Shown here in pieces: positions 1 through 10,710 of a DNA stretch of 64,000 bases; the stretch's first letter is position 1; each line of letters opens with the position of its first letter. A model generated the notes under the pieces. The model searched no databases. It worked only from the letters and a program-made list of their open reading frames with translations, and had not been told where the DNA came from. Source of the stretch: Oceanicaulis sp. BBD 1991-10 (GTDB taxonomy: Bacteria; Pseudomonadota; Alphaproteobacteria; Caulobacterales; Maricaulaceae); assembly GCA_001657295.1 (NCBI GenBank), contig LYSW01000001.1, positions 1 to 64,000 of the forward strand, read 5' to 3'. Both the position numbers and the translations under genes were made by a program.

Positions 1-377
1 GCCATGAGCAGGACCGAGGCCAGGCTCATCACCCCGGCGAAGGCGTAGGCTTCGCTTTGCGGCACGCGGCCCATGGGCACGGGCCGGCGGCGCGTGCGCT
101 TCATCACCGCGTCGATGTCGGCGTCATAGGCCATGTTGAACGCGCCCGCAGCCCCGGCGCCCACGGCGATGCACAGGATCGCGATGGCGGCGGAGACCGG
201 GTTCATGGCGCCCGGCGCCGCGACGAGGCCCGCCAGGCCCGTGAACACCACCAGCGTCATCACGCGCGGCTTCATCAGCGCGATGTAATCGCGCCAGTCG
301 GCGAGCGTCGAGGACACCGCAGGCGGCGCCGCGTCAGCAGCGCCGCCCTTGGCGGTTTCGGCAGAAAAGTCGGTCAC
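1..377 (-). CDS. ctaB: Protoheme IX farnesyltransferase (heme o synthase), N-terminal part
   Basis: This is the first ~125 residues of heme o synthase, the inner-membrane UbiA-type prenyltransferase that farnesylates heme b to heme o for the aa3 oxidase; the rest lies beyond the window edge. The reading frame is open from a GTG at 377-375 to position 1. The prenyltransferase signature is visible: N81, D85 and D89 in an NxxxDxxxD arrangement followed by KRTRRRPVP, the usual CtaB motif. A hydrophilic leader of ~30 residues precedes LMKPRVM and the first membrane segment. It starts 18 bp after the ctaD stop on the same strand, so it is probably co-transcribed with ctaC and ctaD, as in many alphaproteobacteria. 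The GTG start is my choice; no better in-frame ATG is seen nearby. Confidence 0.93.
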   Translation of the reverse strand, partial: MTDFSAETAKGGAADAAPPAVSSTLADWRDYIALMKPRVMTLVVFTGLAGLVAAPGAMNPVSAAIAILCIAVGAGAAGAFNMAYDADIDAVMKRTRRRPVPMGRVPQSEAYAFAGVMSLASVLLM

Positions 378-395
378 GTTGAAACGTTTCCAGGC

Positions 396-2920
<2,525 letters not shown>

Positions 2921-2993
2921 ATCTCCCCCGAGGAGCTTGGAGTGTCCTTCTTGGCGTCAGACCGCAAATGCGGCTCCTGCCAAATCGGGGCGG

Positions 2994-3022
2994 AATATAG
3001 GCCCACCCCCATGAGCTGTCAG
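2994..3022 (-). promoter_or_regulatory. Sigma-70-type promoter candidate for ctaC
   Basis: On the minus strand a -35 CTGACA (3022-3017) and a -10 TATATT (2999-2994) are separated by exactly 17 bp. This would start transcription near 2987 and give a leader of about 65 nt before the ctaC ATG at 2920. Found by eye only. Confidence 0.5.
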
Positions 3023-3168
3023 GGCGGTATAAGCGCCATTTTGTCGCAATGCTCGTGGTTTTTTCAGATGGGCCAAGACCGCAATGCCGACAGGGCTTTT
3101 TACCAATTAGTTTACATGCGGCTGAACAATGGGCATGAATCCTCCCGGGTCGGGGCATCATAGAGGGG

Positions 3169-3813
3169 ATGATGGAACGTCAAGAATTCGAAAAAGACCA
3201 CCAAAACAAAGCCTTGAACGGTTTCATGGTGGGCGGCGCCTGCGGACTGGGCGCAGCGCTCGCATTTTCTGCGGCCGTCATTCTCGCCTTCACCGGCGGC
3301 GCCTGGGGCCAGGTCGATCGCGACGCGCGCGACATGCTGACCGCGTCTCTGGCGGAGTGCGAAGCGGCCGCATTCACCGGGGACACCAGCGGGCGCGCCA
3401 TCGGCGCATGTGATTCGGCGCTCCGCTCGAGCGATTTGAGCGCGTCGACCCGCGCACGCGTGCTGGTCAATCGCGGCGCCATCGCCGTGCGACGCGGCGA
3501 GGCCGGCCCGGCGATGGGGGATCTCGAGGAAGCGGTGAATCTGGAGCCTGAATTGGCGGAAGCCTGGCTGACCTTGTCCGGCGCCTATATCGGCGCCGGA
3601 CGATATGCCGCCGCGATCGACGCGGCGCGGACCGCGTTGGCTCAAGAAGTGAGCCGGCCCGCCCTCGCCCATTTCAATATCGCCATCGCCCATGAAAGCG
3701 CCGGACGGCTGGGCTTGGCCTATGACGCCTATGTCACGGCGGCGGAGCTTGATCCGGACGACGCGACGCTGGCCGCGCAGCCGCGGCGCTTCTTGCAGCA
3801 TCGGGCGGGGTGA
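3169..3813 (+). CDS. Membrane-anchored TPR protein
   Basis: 214-residue protein with a short cytoplasmic N-terminus, one hydrophobic segment (about residues 19-46) that acts as a signal or anchor, and a C-terminal half of helical TPR repeats. The repeats show the usual small and aromatic residues, for example LAEAWLTLSGAYIGAGRYAAA and LAHFNIAIAHESAGRLGLAYDAY with the following acidic LDPDDA. TPR proteins of this kind act as periplasmic or envelope scaffolds; the partner cannot be read from the sequence. It is divergent from ctaC and shares a 248-bp intergenic region with it. Start: two adjacent ATGs follow a GAGGGG stretch, and either may be used. Confidence 0.8.
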   Translation: MMERQEFEKDHQNKALNGFMVGGACGLGAALAFSAAVILAFTGGAWGQVDRDARDMLTASLAECEAAAFTGDTSGRAIGACDSALRSSDLSASTRARVLVNRGAIAVRRGEAGPAMGDLEEAVNLEPELAEAWLTLSGAYIGAGRYAAAIDAARTALAQEVSRPALAHFNIAIAHESAGRLGLAYDAYVTAAELDPDDATLAAQPRRFLQHRAG

Positions 3814-3894
3814 GCACGCCCCCTCGCACAGCGGCGCGCTTCGCTCTATCTATAGGGGTGACCCTTAACCGGCCCCGGATGGAGCGCGCGCCCG

Positions 3895-5307
3895 ATGACC
3901 ACCGACCCCTTCGCCGCCTTTGAATTTGACGTCGAAGACGCCGGCCGCGTGCTGGCTGAGCATCTGGTCGGCGCTGATGACGGCGAATTGTTTCTGGAAA
4001 CCAGCGCCTCCGAAAGTCTGGCCTTCGACGATGGCCGGTTGAAGATCGCCAATTTCGACACCACGCGCGGCTTCGGCCTGCGCGGCGTGTTTGGCGAACG
4101 CACCGGCTTCGCCCACTCGTCCGACCCGAGCCTCGCTGCTTTGAGACGCGCCGGCGCGACCGCCGCGGCGGCCCGCAAAGGGGCCGACGCGGTCATGGCG
4201 CCGCCGCCGGCGAGAACCAACCGCCTGCTTTACGATGATGTCGACGTCATCGGTGCGCCGGGCTTTGAAGCCAAGGCGGCGCTGCTGGCCGAGATCGACG
4301 CCTATGCGCGCGCGGCGGATCCGGAAGTGGTTCAGGTCGCCTGTTCTTTGTCCGGCTCGCGCCGCGTGATCGGGATCGTCAGGGCCGACGGCGATATGCG
4401 CGCGGAAGTGCGCCCGCTGGTGCGGTTGAACGTGTCGGTGACGGTGGAGCGCAGCGGCCGCCGCGAGACCGGTTCGGCGGGCGCCGGCGGCCGCGCCGCC
4501 TTTGAGAACTGGCTCGCCCCCGAGACGTGGAAAGAGCTGACCGACGAAGCGCTGCGCGTCGCCAAGGTCAATCTGGAAGCCGTCGACGCGCCCGCGGGCG
4601 AATGGGACATGGTGCTCGGGCCGGGCTGGCCGGCCGTGCTGCTCCATGAAGCGGTGGGTCACGGCCTTGAAGGCGATTTTAATCGCAAGGGCACCAGCGC
4701 CTTCGCCGGCCGGGTCGGCGAGCAGGTGGCCGCCAGGGGCGTCACCATCATCGACGACGGCACGATGCCGGAACGGCGCGGCTCATTGAGCTTTGACGAT
4801 GAAGGCACGCCGACGCGCCGCACGACCTTGATCGAAGACGGCGTTCTTAAGGGATATATGCAAGACCGGCAGAATGCGCGGCTCATGGGCGTTGATCCCA
4901 CCGGCAACGGCCGCCGTGAAAGCTACGCCCACCCGCCCATGCCGCGAATGACGAACACCATCATGGAATCCGGCCAGGATGATCCGGACGACATTCTGGA
5001 AAGCCTGGATGATGGCGTGTTCGCGAAGAATTTCGGCGGCGGCCAGGTCGACATCACCTCCGGCAAATTCGTCTTCCGCTGCACCGAGGCCTACCGGGTG
5101 CGCAAAGGCAAGATCGAAGAGCCGATCAAGGGCGCGACCCTGATTGGCGACGGTCCGACCGCGCTGACCAAAATCTCCAGGGTCGGAAACGATATGGCGC
5201 TCGATCCCGGCGTCGGCACGTGCGGCAAGGCCGGTCAGGGCGTGCCGGTCGGCGTCGGTCAGCCGACGCTGCGCGTGGATGCGATCACGCTCGGCGGCGC
5301 AGGCTGA
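3895..5307 (+). CDS. tldD: Metalloprotease TldD
   Basis: 470-residue member of the TldD/PmbA peptidase family. TldD forms a zinc-dependent protease with PmbA (TldE) and is known for maturation of microcin B17 and degradation of CcdA; its general role in alphaproteobacteria is not settled. The signature HEAVGH (residues 251-256) gives the HExxxH zinc site, and the conserved surroundings GPGWPAVLL before it and GLEGDF after it are typical of TldD rather than PmbA, which lacks the metal site. The C-terminus has the usual glycine-rich GVGTCGKAGQGVPVGVGQP segment. Length is normal for the family. It follows the TPR gene by 81 bp and may or may not share its transcript. Confidence 0.96.
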   Translation: MTTDPFAAFEFDVEDAGRVLAEHLVGADDGELFLETSASESLAFDDGRLKIANFDTTRGFGLRGVFGERTGFAHSSDPSLAALRRAGATAAAARKGADAVMAPPPARTNRLLYDDVDVIGAPGFEAKAALLAEIDAYARAADPEVVQVACSLSGSRRVIGIVRADGDMRAEVRPLVRLNVSVTVERSGRRETGSAGAGGRAAFENWLAPETWKELTDEALRVAKVNLEAVDAPAGEWDMVLGPGWPAVLLHEAVGHGLEGDFNRKGTSAFAGRVGEQVAARGVTIIDDGTMPERRGSLSFDDEGTPTRRTTLIEDGVLKGYMQDRQNARLMGVDPTGNGRRESYAHPPMPRMTNTIMESGQDDPDDILESLDDGVFAKNFGGGQVDITSGKFVFRCTEAYRVRKGKIEEPIKGATLIGDGPTALTKISRVGNDMALDPGVGTCGKAGQGVPVGVGQPTLRVDAITLGGAG

Positions 5308-5341
5308 AGGTTACAGCCTGGACAGCTGACCGTCATTTTTC

Positions 5342-5355
5342 TCACAGACGTGTGA
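5342..5355. promoter_or_regulatory. Dyad TCACA-N4-TGTGA upstream of the first receptor gene
   Basis: Perfect inverted repeat TCACA GACG TGTGA, 96 bp before the ATG of the receptor gene at 5451. The same dyad occurs in front of the second receptor gene (7564-7579). A shared operator is inferred. Confidence 0.4.
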
Positions 5356-5450
5356 CTCCCCTGTCCGAAAGGTAACGGGACCTTTCACATTTTTGGGCGC
5401 TAGCTTGCGCCACGAAATTTACAATCAGTTCAGCTATTTGGGCGGACACC

Positions 5451-7547
5451 ATGTCTTTACGCCTCGCTTTCCCGCTCGCCCTCGCCCTTTCCGGCGCGGC
5501 GGGCCTGCCGCCTTCCGTCCACGCACAGACCGCCGCCGCGGTCGAAGCCGACACAGCCATCATCGCGTATGACGCCGCATTCTTTGACCAGTTCGCGCCG
5601 GTGACCGCGCTGGACATGGTGAACCGCCTGCCCGGCTTCTCGCTCAATGACGGCGACACCCAGCGCCGCGGCCTGGCCGACGCCTTCGGCAATCTCCTGA
5701 TCGACGGCGCGCGCCCGTCCGACAAGTCGATCGGGCTCGCCACGATCCTGGGCCGGATCCCGGCCGAGCAGGTCGCCAATATCGAGCTGATCCGTGAACC
5801 CGTGCCGGAATATGAGATGCGCGGACACAGCCAGCTGGCGAATGTGGTCCTGCTTGAATCCGACGGAATGAACAGCTCGATCAACGCCACGCTCTACCTG
5901 TTCAACGGCCAACGCGTGACCGGTCGCACCGAGGCTTCGGTGAGCCGCCGTTTCGGCCAGGTCGAAGTGACCGGAGCGCTCACCTGGCGGCTGCGCGGCC
6001 CTCGATTTGACCGGGTCGATCAGGACTTCAATCCGGATCTGACTCCGATCGAACAGGCGTTCGACAATGAACAGCGGCGATTTTGGGAATGGGCGCCGAG
6101 CTTCACCCTGCTCACCCCGCTGGGCGAGGACACGCGCTTGCGGATCAACACCAGCGCGGAGATCTGGAACTGGCGCCGGCGCACGCGCACCGAAGTCTTC
6201 GCCCCCACGCGTGAGACCGGCCCGCTCAGCCGCTTTGAAACGCTCGACACCGACAATTCAGGCTGGTGGGCCAGCACCACCGCGACGCTGGACCATAGTC
6301 TCACCGATAATCTCGCCTCTCAGACCGTGCTGCTGATCACGCGGGAGGCCTCCGACAATGATCCGGAAGTCTTCTCCATCTTCGATCCTGTCGCCCTGAG
6401 CGATCAGGTCGTGGTCGACTTTAATGACGAGGGCGAGGAGACGGCGCTGCGGCAAACCCTGAACTGGACCGTGAATGAGCGCCACAGCCTGGAGTTCGGC
6501 GCCGAGGCGGCTTTCAACGCCATCGACAATGAGCTCGCGGTGTCGGAGCTTATCGGCGGCGTCCTGGTTCCGGTCGATATTCCCGTGGCCAACACCCGCG
6601 TCGAAGAACGCCGCGGCGAGCTGTCCGCCCGCCATGTCTGGGGGTTGAGCGATCGGCTCAGCCTGGAATCGGGTCTGCGTTACGAATTCTCCGAGATCAG
6701 CCAGTCGGGCGATGCGGAGCAGGAGCGCAGTTTTTCCTACCTGAAACCTGAGATCAGCCTGACCTGGAGGCCCACAGACCAGCGCCGCTGGCGCGTGGCG
6801 CTGGAACGCAATGTCGAACAGCTCAATTTCGGCCGCTTCGCCAGCTCCGTCGATTTGACCTCCGATCAGGTCGATGTCGGCAATCCGGACTATCGGCCGC
6901 AAACCGATTGGACGCTGGAAGCTCAGGTCGAACAGCGTTTTGGCGACGATGGGTCGGTGACCGTGACGGTGGGCCGGGAATGGGTGCAGGACCTGGACGA
7001 TTTCATCGTCGTCACCACGCCGGGCGGCGCGGTCTTCGACGCGCCGGGCAATATCGGCGACGCGACCCTGGACCGGATCACGCTGGAATGGACCTCGCCG
7101 CTCGACCGGGTCGGCCTGACCAATGCGACGCTGGACGGCTTTTTGGAGTGGTACAACACCAATGTCACAGATCCGGTCAGCGGGCTGGACCGGGCCTGGT
7201 CCGGCATCCGCGAATGGGAATTGCGCCTGGACTTCCGCCAGACCTTCCCGGAAAGCCAGATGGCCTGGGGCTGGGATTATTTCTGGCTGTCGGAAGGCGC
7301 GGTCTACCGCGCGCGCGAGTTCCGCGAGCTGACTTTCCCAGAAGGCGATTTGGACGTCTATGTGGAGACCACGCGCTGGTTTGGTCTGACAACCCGACTT
7401 GGCGCCGACTTCATCTTCAACTCCCCGGAGGAGATTCGGCGCACCTTTTATTCCGGCTCAAGGGCGGACGGCGTGATCGCCCGCATCCGCGAAACCGAAG
7501 CGAAGCAAGGCGTGACGGCGTATCTGCAGGTTCGCGGCGCCTTCTAG
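5451..7547 (+). CDS. TonB-dependent outer-membrane receptor (paralogue 1)
   Basis: 698 residues. A signal peptide ends near A25 (VHA/QTA), followed by a short segment DTAIIAY that could serve as a TonB box, then a plug domain (about 45-140) with the family pattern ALDMVNRLPGF, a glycine-rich stretch, LIDGARP and LGRIPAEQVANIELIREP. The remainder is beta-barrel-like with alternating residues and many aromatic girdle positions, ending in Phe as outer-membrane proteins do. Such receptors import scarce ligands with TonB energy; the ligand here cannot be read. It is a tandem paralogue of the gene at 7636-9705: both contain FSEISQ-x-GDAEQ and NxGDVGNPD-like segments at matching positions. No ligand-specific enzyme is adjacent apart from a retropepsin-like protein downstream. 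Confidence 0.88.
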   Translation: MSLRLAFPLALALSGAAGLPPSVHAQTAAAVEADTAIIAYDAAFFDQFAPVTALDMVNRLPGFSLNDGDTQRRGLADAFGNLLIDGARPSDKSIGLATILGRIPAEQVANIELIREPVPEYEMRGHSQLANVVLLESDGMNSSINATLYLFNGQRVTGRTEASVSRRFGQVEVTGALTWRLRGPRFDRVDQDFNPDLTPIEQAFDNEQRRFWEWAPSFTLLTPLGEDTRLRINTSAEIWNWRRRTRTEVFAPTRETGPLSRFETLDTDNSGWWASTTATLDHSLTDNLASQTVLLITREASDNDPEVFSIFDPVALSDQVVVDFNDEGEETALRQTLNWTVNERHSLEFGAEAAFNAIDNELAVSELIGGVLVPVDIPVANTRVEERRGELSARHVWGLSDRLSLESGLRYEFSEISQSGDAEQERSFSYLKPEISLTWRPTDQRRWRVALERNVEQLNFGRFASSVDLTSDQVDVGNPDYRPQTDWTLEAQVEQRFGDDGSVTVTVGREWVQDLDDFIVVTTPGGAVFDAPGNIGDATLDRITLEWTSPLDRVGLTNATLDGFLEWYNTNVTDPVSGLDRAWSGIREWELRLDFRQTFPESQMAWGWDYFWLSEGAVYRAREFRELTFPEGDLDVYVETTRWFGLTTRLGADFIFNSPEEIRRTFYSGSRADGVIARIRETEAKQGVTAYLQVRGAF

Positions 7548-7563
7548 GCTTCGCCGACGCAGC

Positions 7564-7579
7564 ATCACAACACTGTGAT
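7564..7579. promoter_or_regulatory. Dyad ATCACA-N4-TGTGAT upstream of the second receptor gene
   Basis: Perfect inverted repeat ATCACA ACAC TGTGAT in the 88-bp gap between the two receptor genes, 57 bp before the second ATG. It shares the TCACA-N4-TGTGA core with the dyad at 5342-5355, suggesting one regulator for both genes. Confidence 0.45.
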
Positions 7580-7635
7580 CGGAACAGCTGCAGCCCGCCT
7601 CCTGCTCGGCGGATCGGGCGCTATGTTCCGCGCCG

Positions 7636-9705
7636 ATGAAACAGACCCTTCCCCTTTACGCCCTGAGCGCGCTGGCGATTTTCGCCGGCGCTCCGGCGAT
7701 CGTGCAGGCCGCGGACCGGTCCGAGTTCGTGCGCGCCGAAGACGATGTGCTGATCTTCCAGCCCGCCTTCTTCTCCGATTTCAATCCGCAGACCGCGCTC
7801 GACATGGCGCGCCGCGTGCCCGGCTTTTCGGTGTCCGGCGGCAATGGCGGCCGCGGCCTCGCGGGCAATCTGGGCAATGTATTGATCGATGGCCGCCGGC
7901 CCAGCTCCAAAGATGGGTTGGACAGCCTGCTCTCGCGGCTGCCGGCCGCCTCGATCACGGAAATCCAGCTGATCCGGTCGCCGGTTCCCGGGATCGATAT
8001 GGCCGGTCAGGAAGAGGTGGTGAACATCATCACCAACCAATCCGGCGACTGGACCGGCGCCTGGAGCGGGCGGCTGCGCCTGTTTGAAAACCAGCGCGTC
8101 ACGCCGGCGGGCGAGGCGTCCGCGACCCGGGCGACCGCGCGCGGCTCGCTGACGCTGGCGATCGATCTGAGCAGCCATGCTGAAGGCAATGAGGTCGAGC
8201 GCCGCGAGTTTCTGGCCGACGAAACCTTCCTGGGCTCCGAGAATGAGCGCAATCAGCGCAGCTTTTATGATCTGACGCCCTCGCTCGCCTGGCAGCGCAA
8301 TTTCGACGCCGGCCATGCCTTGCGCCTGGACGCCCGGGTCTGGGCCTGGCGGTTCACCAACGCCCGCAACGGCGCCAGCCTCGACGCGGGCGGGAGCGCT
8401 ACCGGCTTTGATTTCGCGCAATCGCTGACCGAGAGCTGGGGCGGCGAAGCCACGGCGGATTACGACCATGTTTTCAATACGGTCTGGTCCGGCAAGCTGA
8501 CCGGCCTCCAGCGTTATGAGACCCAGGACGAAGATGATTTCTTCGACTTCTTCGACGCCGGCGGCGCCTTTGTCGAGCGCGTCAACATCCTGGAGGCCGA
8601 GCGTGAAGGCGAAACCGTGCTGCGCGGCGAAGTGCGCCGGGCGCCTAATGAAGCGCGCTCGCTGACCCTGGCTTTGGAAGGCGCCTTCAACTTCCTCGAT
8701 GGCGATGTGGACATCACCGAAGACGACGGTTCCGGACCGGTCGCCGTGCCCCTGCCGGTCAGCGACACCCGAGTCGAGGAACGTCGTGTCGACGCCTCGG
8801 CCCGGCAGATCTGGCGTGTCACCGGAGTATTGACGCTCGACACCACCCTGGCGGTGGAATTCAGCGAAATCAGCCAGACAGGCGATGCCGAACAGACCCG
8901 CACCTTCACCTATTTCAAGCCGGCCTTCAACGCGGTGTGGACGCCGAGCGAAGCCGACCAGTTCTCGCTCAGCCTCACCCGGTCGGTCGGTCAGCTCTCC
9001 TTTGGTGAATTCGTCTCGTCGGTGAACATCAATGACAATGTCACCGACGTCGGCAATCCGGATCTCGAGCCGGAACGGACCTGGCGGCTGCAAGCCGACT
9101 GGGAGCGCCGCTTCTGGGAGGAAGGCACGCTCACCCTTCTGGTGCGCCATGAATGGGTCGACGCCGTCGCCGACGTGGTCCCGGTGGGCGTCAGCTCCGA
9201 CGGCCCCGGCAATCTGGGCGATGGCCGCCGGCTGCGCTTCCAGGCCAATCTGGACCTGCCCACTGATCGCCTGGGAGTTCCGGGCGGTCTGTTCTCCTTC
9301 GGCGGCATGTTCCGCGAGACGATCGTCACCGATCCGGTCACCGGGCTCGAGCGGCGCTTCCGCAATGACGAAGACTGGCGCTGGCGCGTGGATTTCCGTC
9401 AGGACCTGCCCGAGCTCGGCATCGCCTGGGGCGTTGATTATAATGTGCAGGGCGCGGAAGATTTCTACCGCACGCGGCGCTTTGAACGCGTGACGCCGCC
9501 GCGCGGCAATGTCGACCTGTTTGTGGAGCGACGGTTTGAAAACGGCCTGACCGCACAGGTCGGGGCCGACCTCAATCTGGGCGAAAATGAACGCGAGCGC
9601 TTTGACTGGCCGGTCAGCCGCGCGAACGGATTTCCGACCGAGATCGAGCGACGCAGCATAAACCAAGATGGTGTGGTATACTTTGAACTTAGCGGCGTGT
9701 TCTAG
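7636..9705 (+). CDS. TonB-dependent outer-membrane receptor (paralogue 2)
   Basis: 689 residues, built like its upstream neighbour: signal peptide to about A25, a DVLIF segment where the TonB box is expected, a plug domain with ALDMARRVPGFSV, LIDGRRPSSK, LSRLPAASITEIQLIRSPVPGID and EVVNIITN, then a large beta-barrel ending in Phe (LSGVF). The plug resembles the branch of TonB receptors common in Caulobacterales and relatives whose ligands are mostly unknown. The two genes probably arose by tandem duplication followed by strong divergence, since the order of motifs is retained but loops differ. The 88-bp gap with its own dyad suggests it has a promoter of its own. Confidence 0.88.
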   Translation: MKQTLPLYALSALAIFAGAPAIVQAADRSEFVRAEDDVLIFQPAFFSDFNPQTALDMARRVPGFSVSGGNGGRGLAGNLGNVLIDGRRPSSKDGLDSLLSRLPAASITEIQLIRSPVPGIDMAGQEEVVNIITNQSGDWTGAWSGRLRLFENQRVTPAGEASATRATARGSLTLAIDLSSHAEGNEVERREFLADETFLGSENERNQRSFYDLTPSLAWQRNFDAGHALRLDARVWAWRFTNARNGASLDAGGSATGFDFAQSLTESWGGEATADYDHVFNTVWSGKLTGLQRYETQDEDDFFDFFDAGGAFVERVNILEAEREGETVLRGEVRRAPNEARSLTLALEGAFNFLDGDVDITEDDGSGPVAVPLPVSDTRVEERRVDASARQIWRVTGVLTLDTTLAVEFSEISQTGDAEQTRTFTYFKPAFNAVWTPSEADQFSLSLTRSVGQLSFGEFVSSVNINDNVTDVGNPDLEPERTWRLQADWERRFWEEGTLTLLVRHEWVDAVADVVPVGVSSDGPGNLGDGRRLRFQANLDLPTDRLGVPGGLFSFGGMFRETIVTDPVTGLERRFRNDEDWRWRVDFRQDLPELGIAWGVDYNVQGAEDFYRTRRFERVTPPRGNVDLFVERRFENGLTAQVGADLNLGENERERFDWPVSRANGFPTEIERRSINQDGVVYFELSGVF

Positions 9706-9804
9706 GGTTGCTGAAGCTTTGAAACCGGGCAGGCGGTCGGTTTGAATCCGCCGGACATCGGCTGAGCGCGCCGGATCGCCATCAAGCGATGTGAAAGGCT
9801 CGCC

Positions 9805-10707
9805 ATGCTCGCACTTCTGACCGCCCTGACGCTTGCCGCCACCGACGCGCCGCATCTGATCACGCTCGGCCAGACGGATCGAGGCCACTTCACCGTCGAT
9901 GTCACGCTCAACGGCGCGGGCACGTTTCCATTTGTGATCGACACCGCCTCGAGCCACAGCGTTGTGGTGCAAAGCGTGGCCGAGGCCTTCGGATTCCAGT
10001 CCGTCCACGATGAGCTGCACGCGGTGCAGACCTTGACCCAGACGGTTGAAACCGAGCGTTTCGCTTTCGACAGCGTCGGATTCGCGCAGGTGGAGGCGAC
10101 CGACATCAATGCGGTCGTGATCCCGGCGCCGCCAGGCCCGGAATTGCCCATTGTCGGCCTGCTGGGCTCGGATGCGCTGGACGGCCGTCGATACCGGATC
10201 GATTTCAGCCGCGGCGAAATGGTCGTGAACGCCGAGGCGCCGCGCCACGCCGACGGTCATATTGACGCCGTCCGCCAGATTCTGATCGGCCGCGCGCGCA
10301 TGGCGCGGACCCGCGACAGGGTCCATGTTCTGGTCGATACCGGCTCCGCCCGGACCTTCGTCAATTCCCGCCTCGCCAACCGGATACAAAGACAGTTTTC
10401 CGGGGTCCGCATCCGGGCCGGCGGCGCCACGCGGCTCGCCCCGTTGGTTGAGGCCGAAGGCTTGGTGCCGATCGACCGCTTCCGGATCGGCGGCTTCTGC
10501 CACCGCGATTTCCACGCGGTCGTGGCGGATGTCGACGTCTTCCGGGCCCTGGGCTGGGCCAATGAGCCCGCGATGATTTTGGGGATGGATGTGTTGCGCA
10601 GCTCCGTCATTCATATCGACCACGCCAATGACGTGTTTGAAATCAACGCCGGCGGCGACGCCGACCGATGCCGCGGCCGGCGCGTTCAGACGCCGGGCCC
10701 CAGCTGA
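9805..10707 (+). CDS. Retropepsin-like aspartyl protease, two-domain
   Basis: 300 residues with an N-terminal hydrophobic segment that looks like a short signal peptide (about 1-14). There are two half-domains of the bacterial aspartyl protease (pepsin-retropepsin) type: FVIDTASSHSVV around D46, where the usual DTG is DTA, and HVLVDTGSARTFV around D178 with a standard DTG. Each is followed by a hydrophobic Gly segment (GLLGSDAL and ILGMDVLRS), as in the family. Proteins of this kind are annotated as aspartyl proteases in alphaproteobacteria, but substrates are unknown. It follows the receptor pair by 99 bp on the same strand, so co-expression is possible. The DTA variant in the first half is conservative and does not rule out activity. 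Confidence 0.82.
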   Translation: MLALLTALTLAATDAPHLITLGQTDRGHFTVDVTLNGAGTFPFVIDTASSHSVVVQSVAEAFGFQSVHDELHAVQTLTQTVETERFAFDSVGFAQVEATDINAVVIPAPPGPELPIVGLLGSDALDGRRYRIDFSRGEMVVNAEAPRHADGHIDAVRQILIGRARMARTRDRVHVLVDTGSARTFVNSRLANRIQRQFSGVRIRAGGATRLAPLVEAEGLVPIDRFRIGGFCHRDFHAVVADVDVFRALGWANEPAMILGMDVLRSSVIHIDHANDVFEINAGGDADRCRGRRVQTPGPS

Positions 10708-10710
10708 CCG

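Noticed and set aside
7621-10623. A 1000-codon open frame on the minus strand opposite both receptors and the protease
   Set aside because: It is antisense to three real genes, is His/Arg/Ala-rich without any recognisable domain, and comes from high third-position GC.
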